A DNA stretch of 64,000 bases from Megascapheus bottae (GCA_024803745.1 JANJXV010000037.1:1363001-1427000); one strand, 5' to 3'; numbered from the stretch's first letter, positions 44,401 to 53,496 are shown. Notes: generated by a model from the letters alone, not told the origin. Program-made: numbers and translations.

Positions 44401-46914
44401 CAAAGCAGTGGAAGGTAGTATCATTGGGGCGCAGTGACATGAAAGGCCCTTCCCTCAGCTGTTGGAGGCACAGCATTACACCAGAGCCCCTTCTGGACAC
44501 ACTGCCCCAAACAAGAAACTGATGGGCCGGGAGTGTGGCCTAGGGGTAAAATGCTTGTCTAATGTGCATGAAGCCCTGAGTTTGATTCCTTGGTACCACA
44601 TATACTGAAAGAGCTGAAAGTGGTCAAGGGTAAAGTGCTAGCCTTGAGAAAGTCCGAGGACAGTGCCCAGGCCTTGAGTTCAAGCCCTAGGAAGAGAGGA
44701 GGTGGGGGAGAGGGAGAGAGAGAGTCCGAGGAGAAAATTATGGTTTCAGAAATACTGGTGATAGTCATGTGATCAGAACAGACAGGCTGCTGGGATATGC
44801 AGCTCTTGTGCTAGAGAGGCAATGTGACTTGTCTGACATCACCCAGCCTGCAATGCTCCAGCCACCCCCCCCAGCATGGCCCCCCAATGCCTGCCCACAG
44901 GGTACCTTCCCATTCATCCCAATCAGTCGGCAACAGGTGGAAGAGGAAAGGCAGCTTCCTTCTCTAGACTTCCCAGGCATAGGCTGCAGGGTGCCATAGG
45001 CAAGGCCCTTACCTACTCTCAGACCCTCTAATGTGGCAGTATCATGGGCAAAGCCTCTAGGGGCCTCTGGAACCTTCTCCTCCTAGGGGAAAATTGGAAC
45101 TTCCTGCATTCTCAAGAGCCTGTAACTCAAGACAAACCACCCAACCTTGTTCCTTTCCCATTTCACCAATAGTAAAACCAAGACCCAGAAAAAAATGACT
45201 CATCTTTGGAGATTCCATTAGGTAAGGGGTTAGAACACAGGTAGGGGTCTCAATCAGTCTGAATTTAAATCTCAGACCTTCCAGGAAAGGGTTACATGGC
45301 CTTTGGCAAATATTCATTTTCTCAGTGCCATGGTCTCTCCATTTTCCAGTAGGCAAAATCATAGAGGGAGACGTTAAGCAGGCAGCGAATGGCTGAGCTG
45401 GTGACCTGAGTCTCCCAGGACAGGACAGACCTTTTCCCCTGAGTCTTCCAAGGAGCTGCGGAACTGCAGCCACGCGCTCAGCATCAGTCCAGGAATAACT
45501 GGGTGTTTGGGAGATGGGGTGAGAAGACAGAGGAGGCCAGGGAAGGGCCCCTGGCTTGCTCCAGCTGGGGGAAGGGAAGGAGGAGCCCCACATCAAAGGA
45601 GGGGGCAGGCCAGCTTCCCGCCCCCACGGCCAGGTGGTCTTTGTCAGGACAAGAAGAACACAGTCTGCACAATGGAGTGTCCCTGTTCACTTTCCAGCCA
45701 GCAGGAGTCACTGCTGAGCTGAGACACACTGCCTGTTACATGACAAAGGGTGGGGGGAAACCCATAAAGGTCAGGCCGCCCCTCATTAAAGCTGAGCCTT
45801 TGTCCTGGCCCCCCCACCCCCTTCTCCTGCCTTTGAAGAGAGGGGATCAGAGAGGCCTGCCTGGGGGCAGGAGGTTCACAGGCTCGAGCCAAACAGTAGC
45901 CACCTACCCAACTGCTCTCGCTTCCCCTCCCCCTGGGGTCAAGAGTTCAGAGAGGGTCCTACGCGGCAAGGTAGAGACCCTCGTCCCCCTCTAACCAGAG
46001 GGCGCTCTTCATCAGGCCAAGGATCGAGCCTCGTCCCATCACTGATGGTCCAGGCAAGGAAGTGACCCGCCCTGTTCACCCCAGTGGAGGGGTGGGCCCT
46101 TTTGGGTGGGCTTGTGGCCCTGGTGGGGAAGGCGCCATGAAGACCACCAGGGCCTGCGCTGCTAGGGCCCCGGGATGGGATATGGGTCTGGCGATCGGCG
46201 CTTTAGTTCCGGCCTCGCCATAGCCACCCGCGTGGTTTCTCTCCCGGCGGGCTCGGTTTCCCCGTCTACCCTAGAAGGGTTCCGTGGGGCCACTCTCGGC
46301 TCCTGCGGGCCGAGCTTCACAAGGGGAAACAGGATGGCTCTGGGGAAGAGCGACCAGGCCTGGCCAGGGCAGAGGTCAGGCAGCGGGCGGCCTGGGCCGC
46401 GCCCGGGCACCTGCCAAGGCCGGGACACGCACGAACGGGGAGTCCCGGGCCAGGGGCCGGGGTCCTTACCGCTGCCGCCGCCGCCTCCGGCCGCCACGCT
46501 GCGTCGCATCCACTCGTAGGGCGTCCGCCTCTGCGCCCCCGGGGAGGACGGCGCGCCCGCGCCGCCCAGGGGCTGCGCCAGGAGGCCCGGGCCGGGCCCC
46601 GGGGGTGCGGGCACCGGGCTGAAGTCCGGAGGGGGCCCGAAGGCCAGCGGGGCTGCGTTGGTCGCCGGAGTCGCGGGCCCAGGGCCGTAGGCTGCCGTCC
46701 AGTCGTCCTTGGGCGCAGGAAAGGGCGAGCCCCAGGCTGGAGGGGGAGCGGGGGGCGGCTCCACGTGAGTGTAGCTGGCAAAGTCGGGGTACTGCGGGGG
46801 TGCAGGGTGTGGGGCCGGGGGGCCGTAGGCCTGCGGGCCCAGGCCGAGGCTGGCGGGCCTGGCGGGGCCGGGGTACACGGGAGAGTCCTTGTCCAGCACA
46901 TAGCCCACGTACAT
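33295..46914 (-). CDS. CDX1: CDX1, caudal-type homeobox transcription factor, 3 coding exons
   Basis: Nuclear homeodomain protein that patterns the anterior-posterior axis by acting on HOX genes and helps set intestinal epithelial identity. The exons 46914-46470, 34136-33991 and 33519-33295 join with GT-AG introns and matching phases into 271 residues, close to the usual 265-270. The N-terminus [10 protein letters not shown] is the caudal-family start. A proline/alanine/glycine-rich activation region (about 12-128) follows, then the PBX-contact hexapeptide PYEWM (132-136), a glycine run (143-147), the homeodomain (154-213, with WFQNRR around N204, the helix 3 asparagine) and a lysine/glutamine/proline tail ending KEEFLP. 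The second intron falls between homeodomain positions 44 and 45, as in other caudal genes. The start codon has a near-perfect Kozak context (GCCACCATGT). Confidence 0.97.
33991..34136 (-). CDS. CDX1: CDX1 exon 2 (homeodomain helices 1-2)
   Basis: Residues 149-197 ([10 protein letters not shown] to LGLTERQ): the homeodomain N-terminal arm, helix 1 and helix 2, ending just before recognition helix 3. Donor GTGTGT. Confidence 0.97.
34695..34795 (+). repeat. B1/Alu-like monomer fragment
   Basis: GGAGGATTGCCTGAGCC, then a diverged centre, TGGCAACACAATGAGACC and an A-rich tail are the 7SL-derived monomer pattern, without a right monomer. Confidence 0.65.
36306..36538 (+). repeat. B1/ID-like SINE in CDX1 intron 1
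   Basis: ACTACTCAAGAGGCTGAGAG, GTTCAAAGCCAGCTCAGACA and GTGACTCAAAGTGGTAGAGTG in order, with an A-rich tail. Confidence 0.9.
37555..37762 (-). repeat. B1/ID-like SINE, antisense
   Basis: GGAGCTTGAACTCGGCTTGG through CAGCCTCCTGAGTAGCTAGG. First of three SINEs lying head to tail. Confidence 0.9.
37768..37950 (-). repeat. B1/ID-like SINE, antisense, internally deleted
   Basis: GGGGCTTGAACTCTGGACC and GCTTCTGAGTAGCTAGGTTG are present; the segment between the right monomer and the linker is missing. Confidence 0.88.
37957..38001. repeat. (AT)n microsatellite
   Basis: About 22 AT units between two antisense SINEs, at the tail position of the right one. Confidence 0.96.
38003..38188 (-). repeat. 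IDL-Geo-like SINE, antisense
   Basis: TTGAGCTCAGGGCCTGAGC, CTATGTATGTGGTACCGAGG and CTACCACTAGGCCAAACTCC. Little diverged from the other copies, so probably young. Confidence 0.94.
38862..38955 (+). repeat. MIR-like fragment
   Basis: TCAACAACCCATGAGGTTATG, CCATTGCCCAGATGAGGAAAC and TAAGGCTCAGAGTGG match the MIR centre closely. Confidence 0.75.
40132..40350 (+). repeat. B1/ID-like SINE in CDX1 intron 1
   Basis: AGCAGGCACCAGTGGCTCACG start, CTAGCTACTCAAGAGGCTGA core and a well-kept right monomer. Probably young. Confidence 0.94.
40351..40418. repeat. (GAAA)n microsatellite at a SINE tail
   Basis: About 16 perfect tetranucleotide units directly following the SINE GACTGACAAA end. Confidence 0.97.
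40790..40855. repeat. (CTC)n polypyrimidine tract
   Basis: Mostly CTC/CTT triplets. Three of the spurious reading frames here code only homopolymer runs. Confidence 0.93.
41191..41379 (+). repeat. IDL-Geo-like SINE
   Basis: GTTTGGCCTAGTGGTAGAGT, the joint CTCGGTACCACATACATAG and right monomer GTGGCTCAAGTGGTAGAGCTC are almost intact. Confidence 0.95.
41380..41479. repeat. (GAA)n microsatellite at a SINE tail, ending in GAC
   Basis: Nearly 100 bases of GAA triplets with one AAAAA break, switching to four GAC triplets at 41466-41477. It follows the SINE tail directly. Confidence 0.97.
42270..42430 (+). repeat. MIRb-like fragment
   Basis: TTAGCTGTGTGAGCTTGGGCAG, CCTCTCTGAGCCTTGTCAGTC and CTCTTGGCACAGTGCCTG follow MIRb order. 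Confidence 0.75.
43165..43275 (+). repeat. MIRb-like fragment
   Basis: TCACTTCTTCACCACGTG followed by CCTCAATTTCCCCATCTGATG fits MIRb. Confidence 0.6.
44524..44693 (+). repeat. IDL-Geo-like SINE, diverged
   Basis: GAGTGTGGCCTAGGGGTAAAA and TTGGTACCACATATACTG are clear; part of the right monomer's A-box region is deleted. Confidence 0.9.
45245..45370 (+). repeat. MIRb-like fragment
   Basis: GGTTACATGGCCTTTGGCAA, TTTTCTCAGTGCCATGG and CCATTTTCCAGTAGGCAAAA suggest MIRb. Confidence 0.45.
45936..45949. promoter_or_regulatory. CDX1: Candidate retinoic acid response element (DR2) in CDX1 intron 1
   Basis: GGGTCA, a two-base spacer AG, then AGTTCA: two direct half-sites of the nuclear-receptor type spaced as for RAR/RXR DR2 elements. 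About 0.5 kb inside intron 1. Cdx1 is a known retinoid target, but this site is predicted only from the motif. Confidence 0.35.
46470..46914 (-). CDS. CDX1: CDX1 exon 1
   Basis: Residues 1-148 plus one base of 149. The exon is very GC-rich. It encodes the caudal N-terminus, the proline-rich activation region, PYEWM and a GGGGG run. Donor GTAAGG. Confidence 0.97.
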
Positions 46915-47030
46915 GGTGGCCGCGGGGCCCCCCGCGCATGCTGGGCCCTGGAGCCGCGGCTGCCGGGCGCCCCGACGACCGGCGCTGCTCACCTGCGCTG
47001 CCCGCCGGCCGCCGCCCGCCCCACCCAGGC

Positions 47031-47038
47031 CTTTTATA
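47031..47038 (-). promoter_or_regulatory. CDX1: CDX1 TATA box
   Basis: TATAAAAG on the - strand, 117-124 bases upstream of the ATG. A start about 30 bases downstream (near 47005) gives a 5' UTR of about 90 bases. Confidence 0.75.
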
Positions 47039-47091
47039 GCTCGGGGCCACCCGCAGCCCCAGCCGCAGCCCCAGCCGAGGCGGGTTTGCAT

Positions 47092-47098
47092 TTCAAAG
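47092..47098 (-). promoter_or_regulatory. CDX1: TCF/LEF-type site upstream of CDX1
   Basis: CTTTGAA on the - strand, about 55 bases upstream of the TATA box. Proximal LEF/TCF response elements are known in the mouse Cdx1 promoter, which makes this motif more believable than a chance match. Confidence 0.55.
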
Positions 47099-47122
47099 CA
47101 GGGGGAAGCCTCTGCACCGAGA

Positions 47123-47129
47123 ATCAAAG
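47123..47129 (+). promoter_or_regulatory. CDX1: Second TCF/LEF-type site upstream of CDX1
   Basis: ATCAAAG on the + strand (CTTTGAT on the gene strand), 31 bases from the first. A consensus-quality match. Confidence 0.6.
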
Positions 47130-47867
47130 GGGGAAGCCCGTTGGGGGCAAGGGGTTCAAAAGGAGACAAATTGCCGCCCCAAGAGGGAGGTGGGTAGGCC
47201 CGGCCGGAGGGGGGTGGGACTCGGATGTGCGGCCTGGCCTGGGCCGACCAGCCCGGGCTACCTGGGACGAGTAGGGGTTCCTCCCCCAGGTGGCCCCAGG
47301 ACCCTCCCCGACAGGTGGAGAAACAGGCAGGCCGCAGAACTGGGGGACCCCGGGCAAGCGTCACACCCGGCCCACGGCCCTCGCAGCCAAGCCCAGCGCC
47401 TCAGCCTGGGGTGCGGAGGGCAGTGCTGGATTTGCCGGCGGCGGCGGGCTTGGGGTTCGGTGACTTGGGTCTGCACGGTAGCACCGGGCTTCGGGGAGGG
47501 GAGGTGGAGGGGTCGTGACCCCTCTGGTCTCAGATGAAAGCTGGGGCATTTCTCTGGGCAAATGCACATATGCACATACATGACTCTGCATACTGCTGGG
47601 GGTTGGAATGGGTTGGCTCCCAGAGAAATTCTTCAAAGGTGGGAAGCAAGGGGTTCTTGGGGGAGGGGGCCTCCTGGGAAACTTTCCAGCATGCCTCCTG
47701 ATGATTGCTTACTCTTTCATTGTAATGAGCATTGGAACATCTCAAACTCACACAGCACACACCCCAGGACCCTCAATCACGCCCTATCTCCCTATCTCCC
47801 TGTACTTTTCCCAAAGGACAATTCCATTTTTGTTTTAGTTTTACTTATTAGTTTATTGTGTGTGTAT

Positions 47868-48080
47868 ATATCAGTACTGGGGGGCTTAAACTCATTCCCT
47901 TGAGCTCCCATTTGACTATTTTGCTCAAGGCTAGTGCTCTACCATTTGAGCCACAACTCTACTTTGGGCTTTTAGCTGATGAATTGGAGATGAGCATCTA
48001 ATGGACGCTGTTTCAGCTACCTTTGAACTATGATCTCAGAATCCAGCCTCCTGAGTAACTAGGATTACAAGCATGAGCCA
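47868..48080 (-). repeat. B1/ID-like SINE, antisense
   Basis: GTGCTCTACCATTTGAGCC, GATGAATTGGAGATGAGC and CAGCCTCCTGAGTAACTAGG in order. Confidence 0.9.
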
Positions 48081-48086
48081 AAGTTT

Positions 48087-48113
48087 TTTTGTTTTTGTTT
48101 TTGTTTTTGTTTT
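48087..48113. repeat. (GTTTTT)n tail repeat
   Basis: Four to five GTTTTT units, the reverse of an AAAAAC-type SINE tail. Confidence 0.9.
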
Positions 48114-48283
48114 TGCCAGCCCTGGGGTATGAGCGCAGGGCCTGAGCACTGTCCTTGGGCTTCACAACTTGAGCCACAGCTCCACTTCCTGCTTTTTCTA
48201 TATATGTTGTACCAAAGAATCAAACCTGGGTCTTCATGCATGCTAGGCAAGCACTCTACCACTAGGCCAAACTCCCAGCCCCC
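48113..48283 (-). repeat. IDL-Geo-like SINE, antisense, internally shortened
   Basis: Joint TATATATGTTGTACCAAAG and left monomer CTACCACTAGGCCAAACTCC are present; the right monomer lacks about 15 bases after TTGGGCTT. Confidence 0.92.
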
Positions 48284-48298
48284 AAAGTATTTTTTTTT

Positions 48299-48487
48299 TC
48301 CAGTCCTGGGCTTGAGCTCAGGGTCTGAGCACTGTCCTTGGACTTTCTCAAGGCCAGAGCTCTACCACTTGAGCCTCAGCACCACTTCCAGCTTTTTTTC
48401 TATGTATGTGGTGCCGAGGAATCGAACCCGGGTCTTCATGCATGCTAGGCAAGCACTTTAACCACTAGGCCAAACTCCTGGCCCCCC
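48299..48487 (-). repeat. IDL-Geo-like SINE, antisense
   Basis: Second copy in direct tandem with the preceding one, separated by a short T-run. Well conserved, with the intact B box GGAATCGAACCC. Confidence 0.94.
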
Positions 48488-49000
48488 CAAAGTATTTTTA
48501 AAACAAATTCCAAATGGTATGTTGCATTACTCTTCCATCCTTCAGGCACAAGGACATTTTTTTTTTTACATAATATGCTATCATCACATCCAACACAATG
48601 AACACCAATTCCTAGGTATTATTTGACACAGTTCATGGTCAAAGTATTCCAACTGACACAAAAACTGGAGGGCCAAAGCCAAGGAATGTAGGGAAGAATT
48701 CATGAAGGACAGAGCTCTGGGCTGGGAAGACTGAGTTAATCTTCCACAAAGGAGATTCAGCGCCACGAATTGTCATAGAGGGTCCTTTAGGGTTTGGCCT
48801 TCCTGCACTTCCTGGGAAGAGGATCTGTGTGTGTCAGAGTATATAGACTCCTGAAGGGTAACAGAAGGAGGATTTGGTTTGTCTGACCTTTCTTCTGGGT
48901 CATTACATTGGTCAGGGGTGGTCTCCATCATTTCAGGACTAGAAATATGAGTCAAGGTTAGGATAGAATTTGCAGAGCTTAGTACAAAATAAAAATTCAA

Positions 49001-49205
49001 GGGGCCGGGAGTTTGACCTAGTGGTAGAGTGCTCACCTAGTATGCACGAAATCCTGAGTTCGATTCCCATACATAGAAAAAAGCCGGAAGCGGTGCTGAG
49101 GCTCAAGTGATAGAGCTCTAACCTTGAGAAAGTCCAAGGATAGTGCTCAGGCCCAGAGCTCAAGCCCAGGACTGGCACAAGATAAATAAATGATAATAAA
49201 AAAAT
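49001..49205 (+). repeat. IDL-Geo-like SINE
   Basis: GGGGCCGGGAGTTTGACC start; the joint is shortened (GATTCCCATACATAG); the right monomer is intact with an A-rich AAATAAATGATAATA tail. Confidence 0.93.
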
Positions 49206-49212
49206 AAAAATT

Positions 49213-49370
49213 CAAGCCCAGTGCCGGGGGCTCACGCCTGTAATCCTAGCTGCTCAGGAGGCTGAGATCTGAGGATCAAGGTTCAAAGCCAACTCCCAGC
49301 ACGAAAGTCTGTGAGACTCCTATCTCCAATTAACCACCAGAAAATGGGATGTGGCACGGTGGCTCAAGGA
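49213..49370 (+). repeat. B1/ID-like SINE, 3' truncated
   Basis: CACGCCTGTAATCCTAGCTG start and AATTAACCACCAG linker; stops soon after GGTGGCTCAAGG. Confidence 0.9.
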
Positions 49371-49395
49371 GTTTCTGTCCTCTTAGAAGTCAGAT

Positions 49396-49690
49396 TCTGG
49401 CTAGGCGCTATGGTTCACACTTGTAATCGTAGCTACTCAGGAGGCTGAGATCTGAGGATAGTGGTTCAAAGCCAGCCCGGGCACTAAAGAATCTGAGACT
49501 CTTATCTCCAGTTAACCACTAGAAAATGAGAAGTGGGGCTGTGGCTCCAGGGGTAGGGCAGTAGCCTTGAGCTAAAGAGCTCAGGGACAACACCCAGGTC
49601 CAAGGGTAGGGTGGTAGCCTTGAGCTAAGAGCAGAGGGACCACGCCCAGGCCCAGTTCAAGCCCCATGACTGACAAAAAATAAAATAAAC
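49396..49690 (+). repeat. B1/ID-like SINE with a duplicated right-monomer segment
   Basis: The segment GGTAGGG...TAGCCTTGAGCTAA...CCCAGG occurs twice in a row (about 49550-49592 and 49605-49650), an internal duplication. Confidence 0.88.
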
Positions 49691-49719
49691 ATTCAAGGGC
49701 CTCAAAAAAAAAATTACCT

Positions 49720-50127
49720 AAGGTGGGTTCTGTTGGCTCACTGGGGGACTATGATTCGGAGCCAGCCCAAGGCAGGAAATTGCATGAGACTTTTTAATTT
49801 TTTTTAAACCATGCCAGTCCTAGTGACATAGGACCTGAGTGTTGTCCTTGTGCTTTTTATGATCAAGGCTAACACTCCGCCGCTTTGACTCACACCTCCA
49901 CTTCTGTTTTTGTTTTTGTTTATAGCTTTGAACCTAAATGGCAAGCATTACAGGCATGAGCTACTGGCACCCAAATCTCTGAAACTCTTGTGCCCAATTA
50001 AACACACACACAACACACACACACACTCAGCAAAGAGAGAGAGAGAACACCAGCAGAGCTATGGCTGAAGTGGCAGAGTGCTAGCCTTAAGCAAAAAAGC
50101 TCAGGAACAGTTCAAGCCCCAAGGACC

Positions 50128-50128
<1 letters not shown>
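49720..50128 (+). repeat. Nested SINEs: a + strand dimer split by a - strand dimer
   Basis: The outer + strand element is in two parts: left half 49723-49797 (up to GCATGAGACTTTTT) and the continuation 49972-50128 (CTGAAACTCTTGTGCCCAATTAA, then the right monomer). Between them, 49800-49970 is an antisense SINE (CATGCCAGTCCTAGTGAC ... GCATGAGCTACTGGCACC). The GAGACT / GAAACTCTT junction region is repeated on both sides. Confidence 0.8.
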
Positions 50129-50175
<47 letters not shown>

Positions 50176-50188
50176 CACACACACACAC
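50129..50188. repeat. (CA)n microsatellite at a SINE tail
   Basis: About 29 units with one CGC break, continuing the outer SINE's 3' end. Confidence 0.97.
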
Positions 50189-50280
50189 CCTAGCATTTCA
50201 GGATGGTGAGTTCATAATTTTCAGCCAAATATTCATCCCTTGTAAACTGGGACATGCGACCTTGAAGTTTTTTTTTTTTT

Positions 50281-50474
50281 TTGCCAGTACTGGGGTTTGA
50301 ACTCAAGGCCTGGACACTGTCCCTGAGCTTCTTTTGCTCAAGGCTAGCACTCTACCACTTGAGCCACAGTGCTACTTTTGGCTTTTTCCTGTGTATGTAG
50401 TACTGAGGAATCGAATCCAGGGCTTCATGCATGCTAGGCAAGTACTTTACCACAAAGCCACATTCCCAGCTCCC
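50281..50474 (-). repeat. IDL-Geo-like SINE, antisense
   Basis: GTGTATGTAGTACTGAGG joint and TTTACCACAAAGCCACATTCC left monomer; preceded by a T-run that is the reverse poly(A) tail. Confidence 0.92.
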
Positions 50475-50666
50475 TGGTATGAATCTTGTTCTTTTCTTTT
50501 CCTTCTTTCTTTTTTTTTCTTTAAAGAAAGAATAGCAAAGTATTTATTTTAACATATGTTAGAAAGTAAAATGGGCATTGTAATGGGGGCAGAATCTTGT
50601 TCTTATATGTAGCAATAAGCCCAGGGCTCCCTTTCTCTTTCATTTTCTTTCTTTCTTTCTTTCTTT

Positions 50667-50829
50667 TGCCAGAGCCTAATCACTGTCCTTGGGCTTTTCT
50701 CAAGGCTAGAGCTCTACCACTTGAGCCACAGCACCACTTCCAGATTTTCCTATGTATGTGGTACTGAGGAATTGAACCCAGGTCTTCATGTATGCTAGGC
50801 AAGCACTCTACCACTAGGCCAAACTCCCT
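50667..50829 (-). repeat. IDL-Geo-like SINE, antisense
   Basis: CTATGTATGTGGTACTGAGG joint and ACCACTAGGCCAAACTCC left monomer; shortened at its 3' end, where a (CTTT)n run sits (50640-50666). Confidence 0.92.
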
Positions 50830-51457
50830 ACTTCCCTTTCTATGAAAAGGAGCCAAGCACATTGTGTGGACAGGAAAGGTGTGATGCCGTGTCTCATAGC
50901 AAAACAAAGGCTGATTGTAGGCAAGAGGAAGAAGGCTGCTTAGATCACTGATGACATAGGTGAGCTGGGAAAGTGCAGGTTTTCAGATTGGCAAGTGGAC
51001 ACATAAGTTAGGTTTTCCTCAGAAGCCATCTGGGCTTGGATCCAAGGTGCAGAGGAGAGAGCAGAGGCCTGAAGGTACTGAACTCCACTTCTGAATTGGA
51101 GTAATGAGGGCTTCTTGGATGGAGTAAGGGTTGCGTTTCAGTAGGGGCAGTACAGGCTGGGACCTGAGAGAGAAACTTGTACATAATCAAGAGCCTTCTG
51201 AAGGACCATCCATGACAAAGGGGTGGGAGGTCCCCAGTTAGAATCCTGATGTGGGGAGAGGAGGAGCTTGGCATACACTGAACTCTGAGAGCATACTAAA
51301 TCAGACCTAGATGCAGGCTTGCTGGGAACTGGCACAGGAATCCATTAGTTACCATTAGTATTAGAACTAATTAGAACTGATTCAGGAAACCATTAGTTCC
51401 CATAGACATTCTTTGACACACAAGTACTGCAAGATCTCTTGTTCTAAAGTCCCCTAG

Positions 51458-51674
51458 ATTTGGCAACGGGTGGCTCACACATAGAATCCTAGCTACTCAG
51501 AAGGCTGAGATCTGAGGAGCAAAGTTCAAAGCCTGCCAGGGCAGGCCTCAGAGACTTTTATGTCCAGTTAATCAGCAAAATGTCAGTAGTGGAGGTGTGG
51601 CTCAAACAATAGAGTACCAGCCTTAAGTGAAAGATTGCAAAGCCCTAAGTTCAAGTCCCAGTACCAGCACAAAA
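51458..51674 (+). repeat. B1/ID-like SINE
   Basis: GAATCCTAGCTACTCAGAAG and GTGTGGCTCAAACAATAGAG; tail becomes a GATA repeat. Confidence 0.9.
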
Positions 51675-51713
<39 letters not shown>

Positions 51714-51714
51714 T
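51675..51714. repeat. (GATA)n microsatellite at a SINE tail
   Basis: About nine GATA units directly after the SINE's CAAAAAT tail. Confidence 0.97.
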
Positions 51715-51954
51715 CTAGACTAACGGTGCTGGGAGTGTAGTCTACTGGTTGCAGCCCCTGTCTGCCTGGAGCAGGGATGGGGAGCCCCTCACCCATACCC
51801 CCACACTGCCAGGCTCTTCATTTCTGTGCCTTCCCAGGCTGCAGATACATCCCATTCCTCTGGATCTCCCTCCCTACCTTTGGCTCAATGTGCTTTCACT
51901 GAATCTAAGATGCTAGGCTAACCCTTCTCTTTGGGCAAGAGTCAACGAGAGTAC

Positions 51955-52125
51955 TGCTATTTATTGAGCATTTACTAACTGCAGGCATCACTGCACTTCT
52001 ACGTGTATCCTCTCCGGTCATCCTCACTAGAGGGAAGCAGGCAGAATAGCTATCCTCATGGTGTAGGAGAAGGCATTGGAGCTTAGGAAGGTCAAGTCTC
52101 CTGTTTGAGGCCATCCAGGTTGATA
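51955..52125 (+). repeat. MIR-like element
   Basis: CTATTTATTGAGCATTTACT, CTGCAGGCATCACTGC, CCTCATGGTGTAGGAGAAGG and CATTGGAGCTTAGGAAGGTC follow the MIR consensus through most of its length. Confidence 0.75.
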
Positions 52126-52357
52126 TGTTGATTGGAAGGGTTTCTTTCCTTGGGGACAGTGAGGAGAGGAGGCTGTGTGCACCTTCCCACCTCCCAACTT
52201 GTTAACTAGAGTTTGCTTAAACAAATGGCTGGCTCCTCTTCCTCCTTTGGGCTCTTCATGCAAAAGATCTCTCTGCTCTCTCCTCACTTCTAACTGGACC
52301 CTGTTGTCAGTCTCAGTCAGTCCTCCTGTGATCCCTGTAACCTTGTTCAAAATTCTC

Positions 52358-52560
52358 AGCATGGTCAGGTGCTGGAAGCTCACACCTGTGATCCTCGCTG
52401 ACATCTGAGAATCCTGATTCAACGTCAGCCCCCGCAGACAAACCCAAGAAACTCCAATGTCCAATTAACCACCCAAAAGCCAGAAGTGAAAGAGCGCACT
52501 AGATTTGAGCATAAAAGCTCAGGGGCAGCATCCAGGCCCTGAGTTCAAGCCCCAGGACAC
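52358..52560 (+). repeat. B1/ID-like SINE, diverged
   Basis: TCACACCTGTGATCCTCGC and AATTAACCACCCAAAAGCC; CA/CG-rich alternating DNA (52555-52605) sits at the tail. Confidence 0.8.
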
Positions 52561-52611
52561 ACACGTACATGCACGTGTGCACACGCACGCACGCACATAC
52601 ACATCAAGAAG

Positions 52612-52685
52612 CAGGGGAATGGCGGCTCCAGTGGTAGAGAGCCAGCCTTGAGTGAAAAGTTAAGGGACAGTGCCCAGACTATGAG
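52612..52685 (+). repeat. SINE right-monomer fragment
   Basis: GCGGCTCCAGTGGTAGAGAG and GGGACAGTGCCCAGACTATG without a left half. Confidence 0.7.
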
Positions 52686-53496
52686 TGTTCCTCCTCTGGC
52701 CTAACATAGGACTTTGAGCCCATGGGCTTCAGTTTCCCAATTGTGGGGAACTGCATGCCCCAGGCAGCAAGGCAACCGTGGTGAGCCGCCCCACTCCACC
52801 CCGTGTGCCTACCCCTGTGGGCAGCCTTTTCCTCTCCAGTCCCTGATCTCTGGGAGTGGCTGTTTATTGGACCCCTCCTTCCTCTGGCTCCCCGCAGCGG
52901 CCCCTCTTCCCACTGGAAGCCAAGCCTCCGGGCTGCTCTCTCACCAGCCAGGGCCTCCTGGGGGTGGAGTGTTGAGATGATGGCCTCATAAAGATCTTAG
53001 TGATAACTTAGTTTTTAAACTGGAGTTTATGGCCCTGGGAGAGAAAGGTTCTGGGCTCAGCTCATGTTGGAAATGGTTTAGTATACTCAAGAGAAGCTGG
53101 TGGGTACCAGGGCTGGTGGCAGACCTACCATGCCCCCACCTCCAGCCCCCTGAAAGTCCCTCCCTTCCAGACTGCAGGCCTCCTCAGCTTTCCCCTGCCA
53201 CCTGATAGGCTAACTTTTCTCTCCGACTCCCTGTTTTTGCATCAGAAAAGACGATGGCGACTCCAGCTCAGCCCTCCTCCAGGGGGTGGAGGTGAGCCTC
53301 AGGGTTGGTGGTAGGGAACCCAGGAGGGTTTGACTTCCACACCTTCCCTTCTCCCAAACCCTTTCCTCTTCTCCTCCAGTCCTGCCAGAAGCTGGCACAC
53401 CACCTGCTGGCACTCTAGAGCACTACAACAGAATTCAGATCCCTGATGCCAGAGGTCACAGCCCTACACTGTTTGGAGAAGAAAAAGTCTATTCCT

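Larger units (their letters stand above)
34137..46469 (-). other. CDX1: CDX1 intron 1 (12.3 kb)
   Basis: Repeats are listed individually. Long stretches free of recognised SINEs are 34800-36300, 36540-37550, 38190-40130, 41480-44520 and 44700-46469. The last, next to exon 1, includes GC-rich DNA and is the likeliest place for promoter-proximal enhancers. No additional coding exon was recognised. Confidence 0.8.
46140..47520. promoter_or_regulatory. CDX1: CpG island over CDX1 promoter and exon 1
   Basis: The densest CpG and GC stretch in the window, spanning the start of intron 1, exon 1 and about 500 bases upstream of the TATA box. Confidence 0.85.

Noticed and set aside
46466..47050. Two further long minus-strand frames over CDX1 exon 1 (194 codons each).
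   Set aside because: They are out-of-frame shadows of the GC-rich CDX1 exon 1; only the frame with [10 protein letters not shown] and PYEWM is the caudal protein.
46915..47364. The CDX1 exon 1 frame stays open for 150 codons upstream of the ATG.
   Set aside because: The far start is GTG, and the only upstream ATG in frame (47091) lies before the TATA box. The openness follows from very high GC content.
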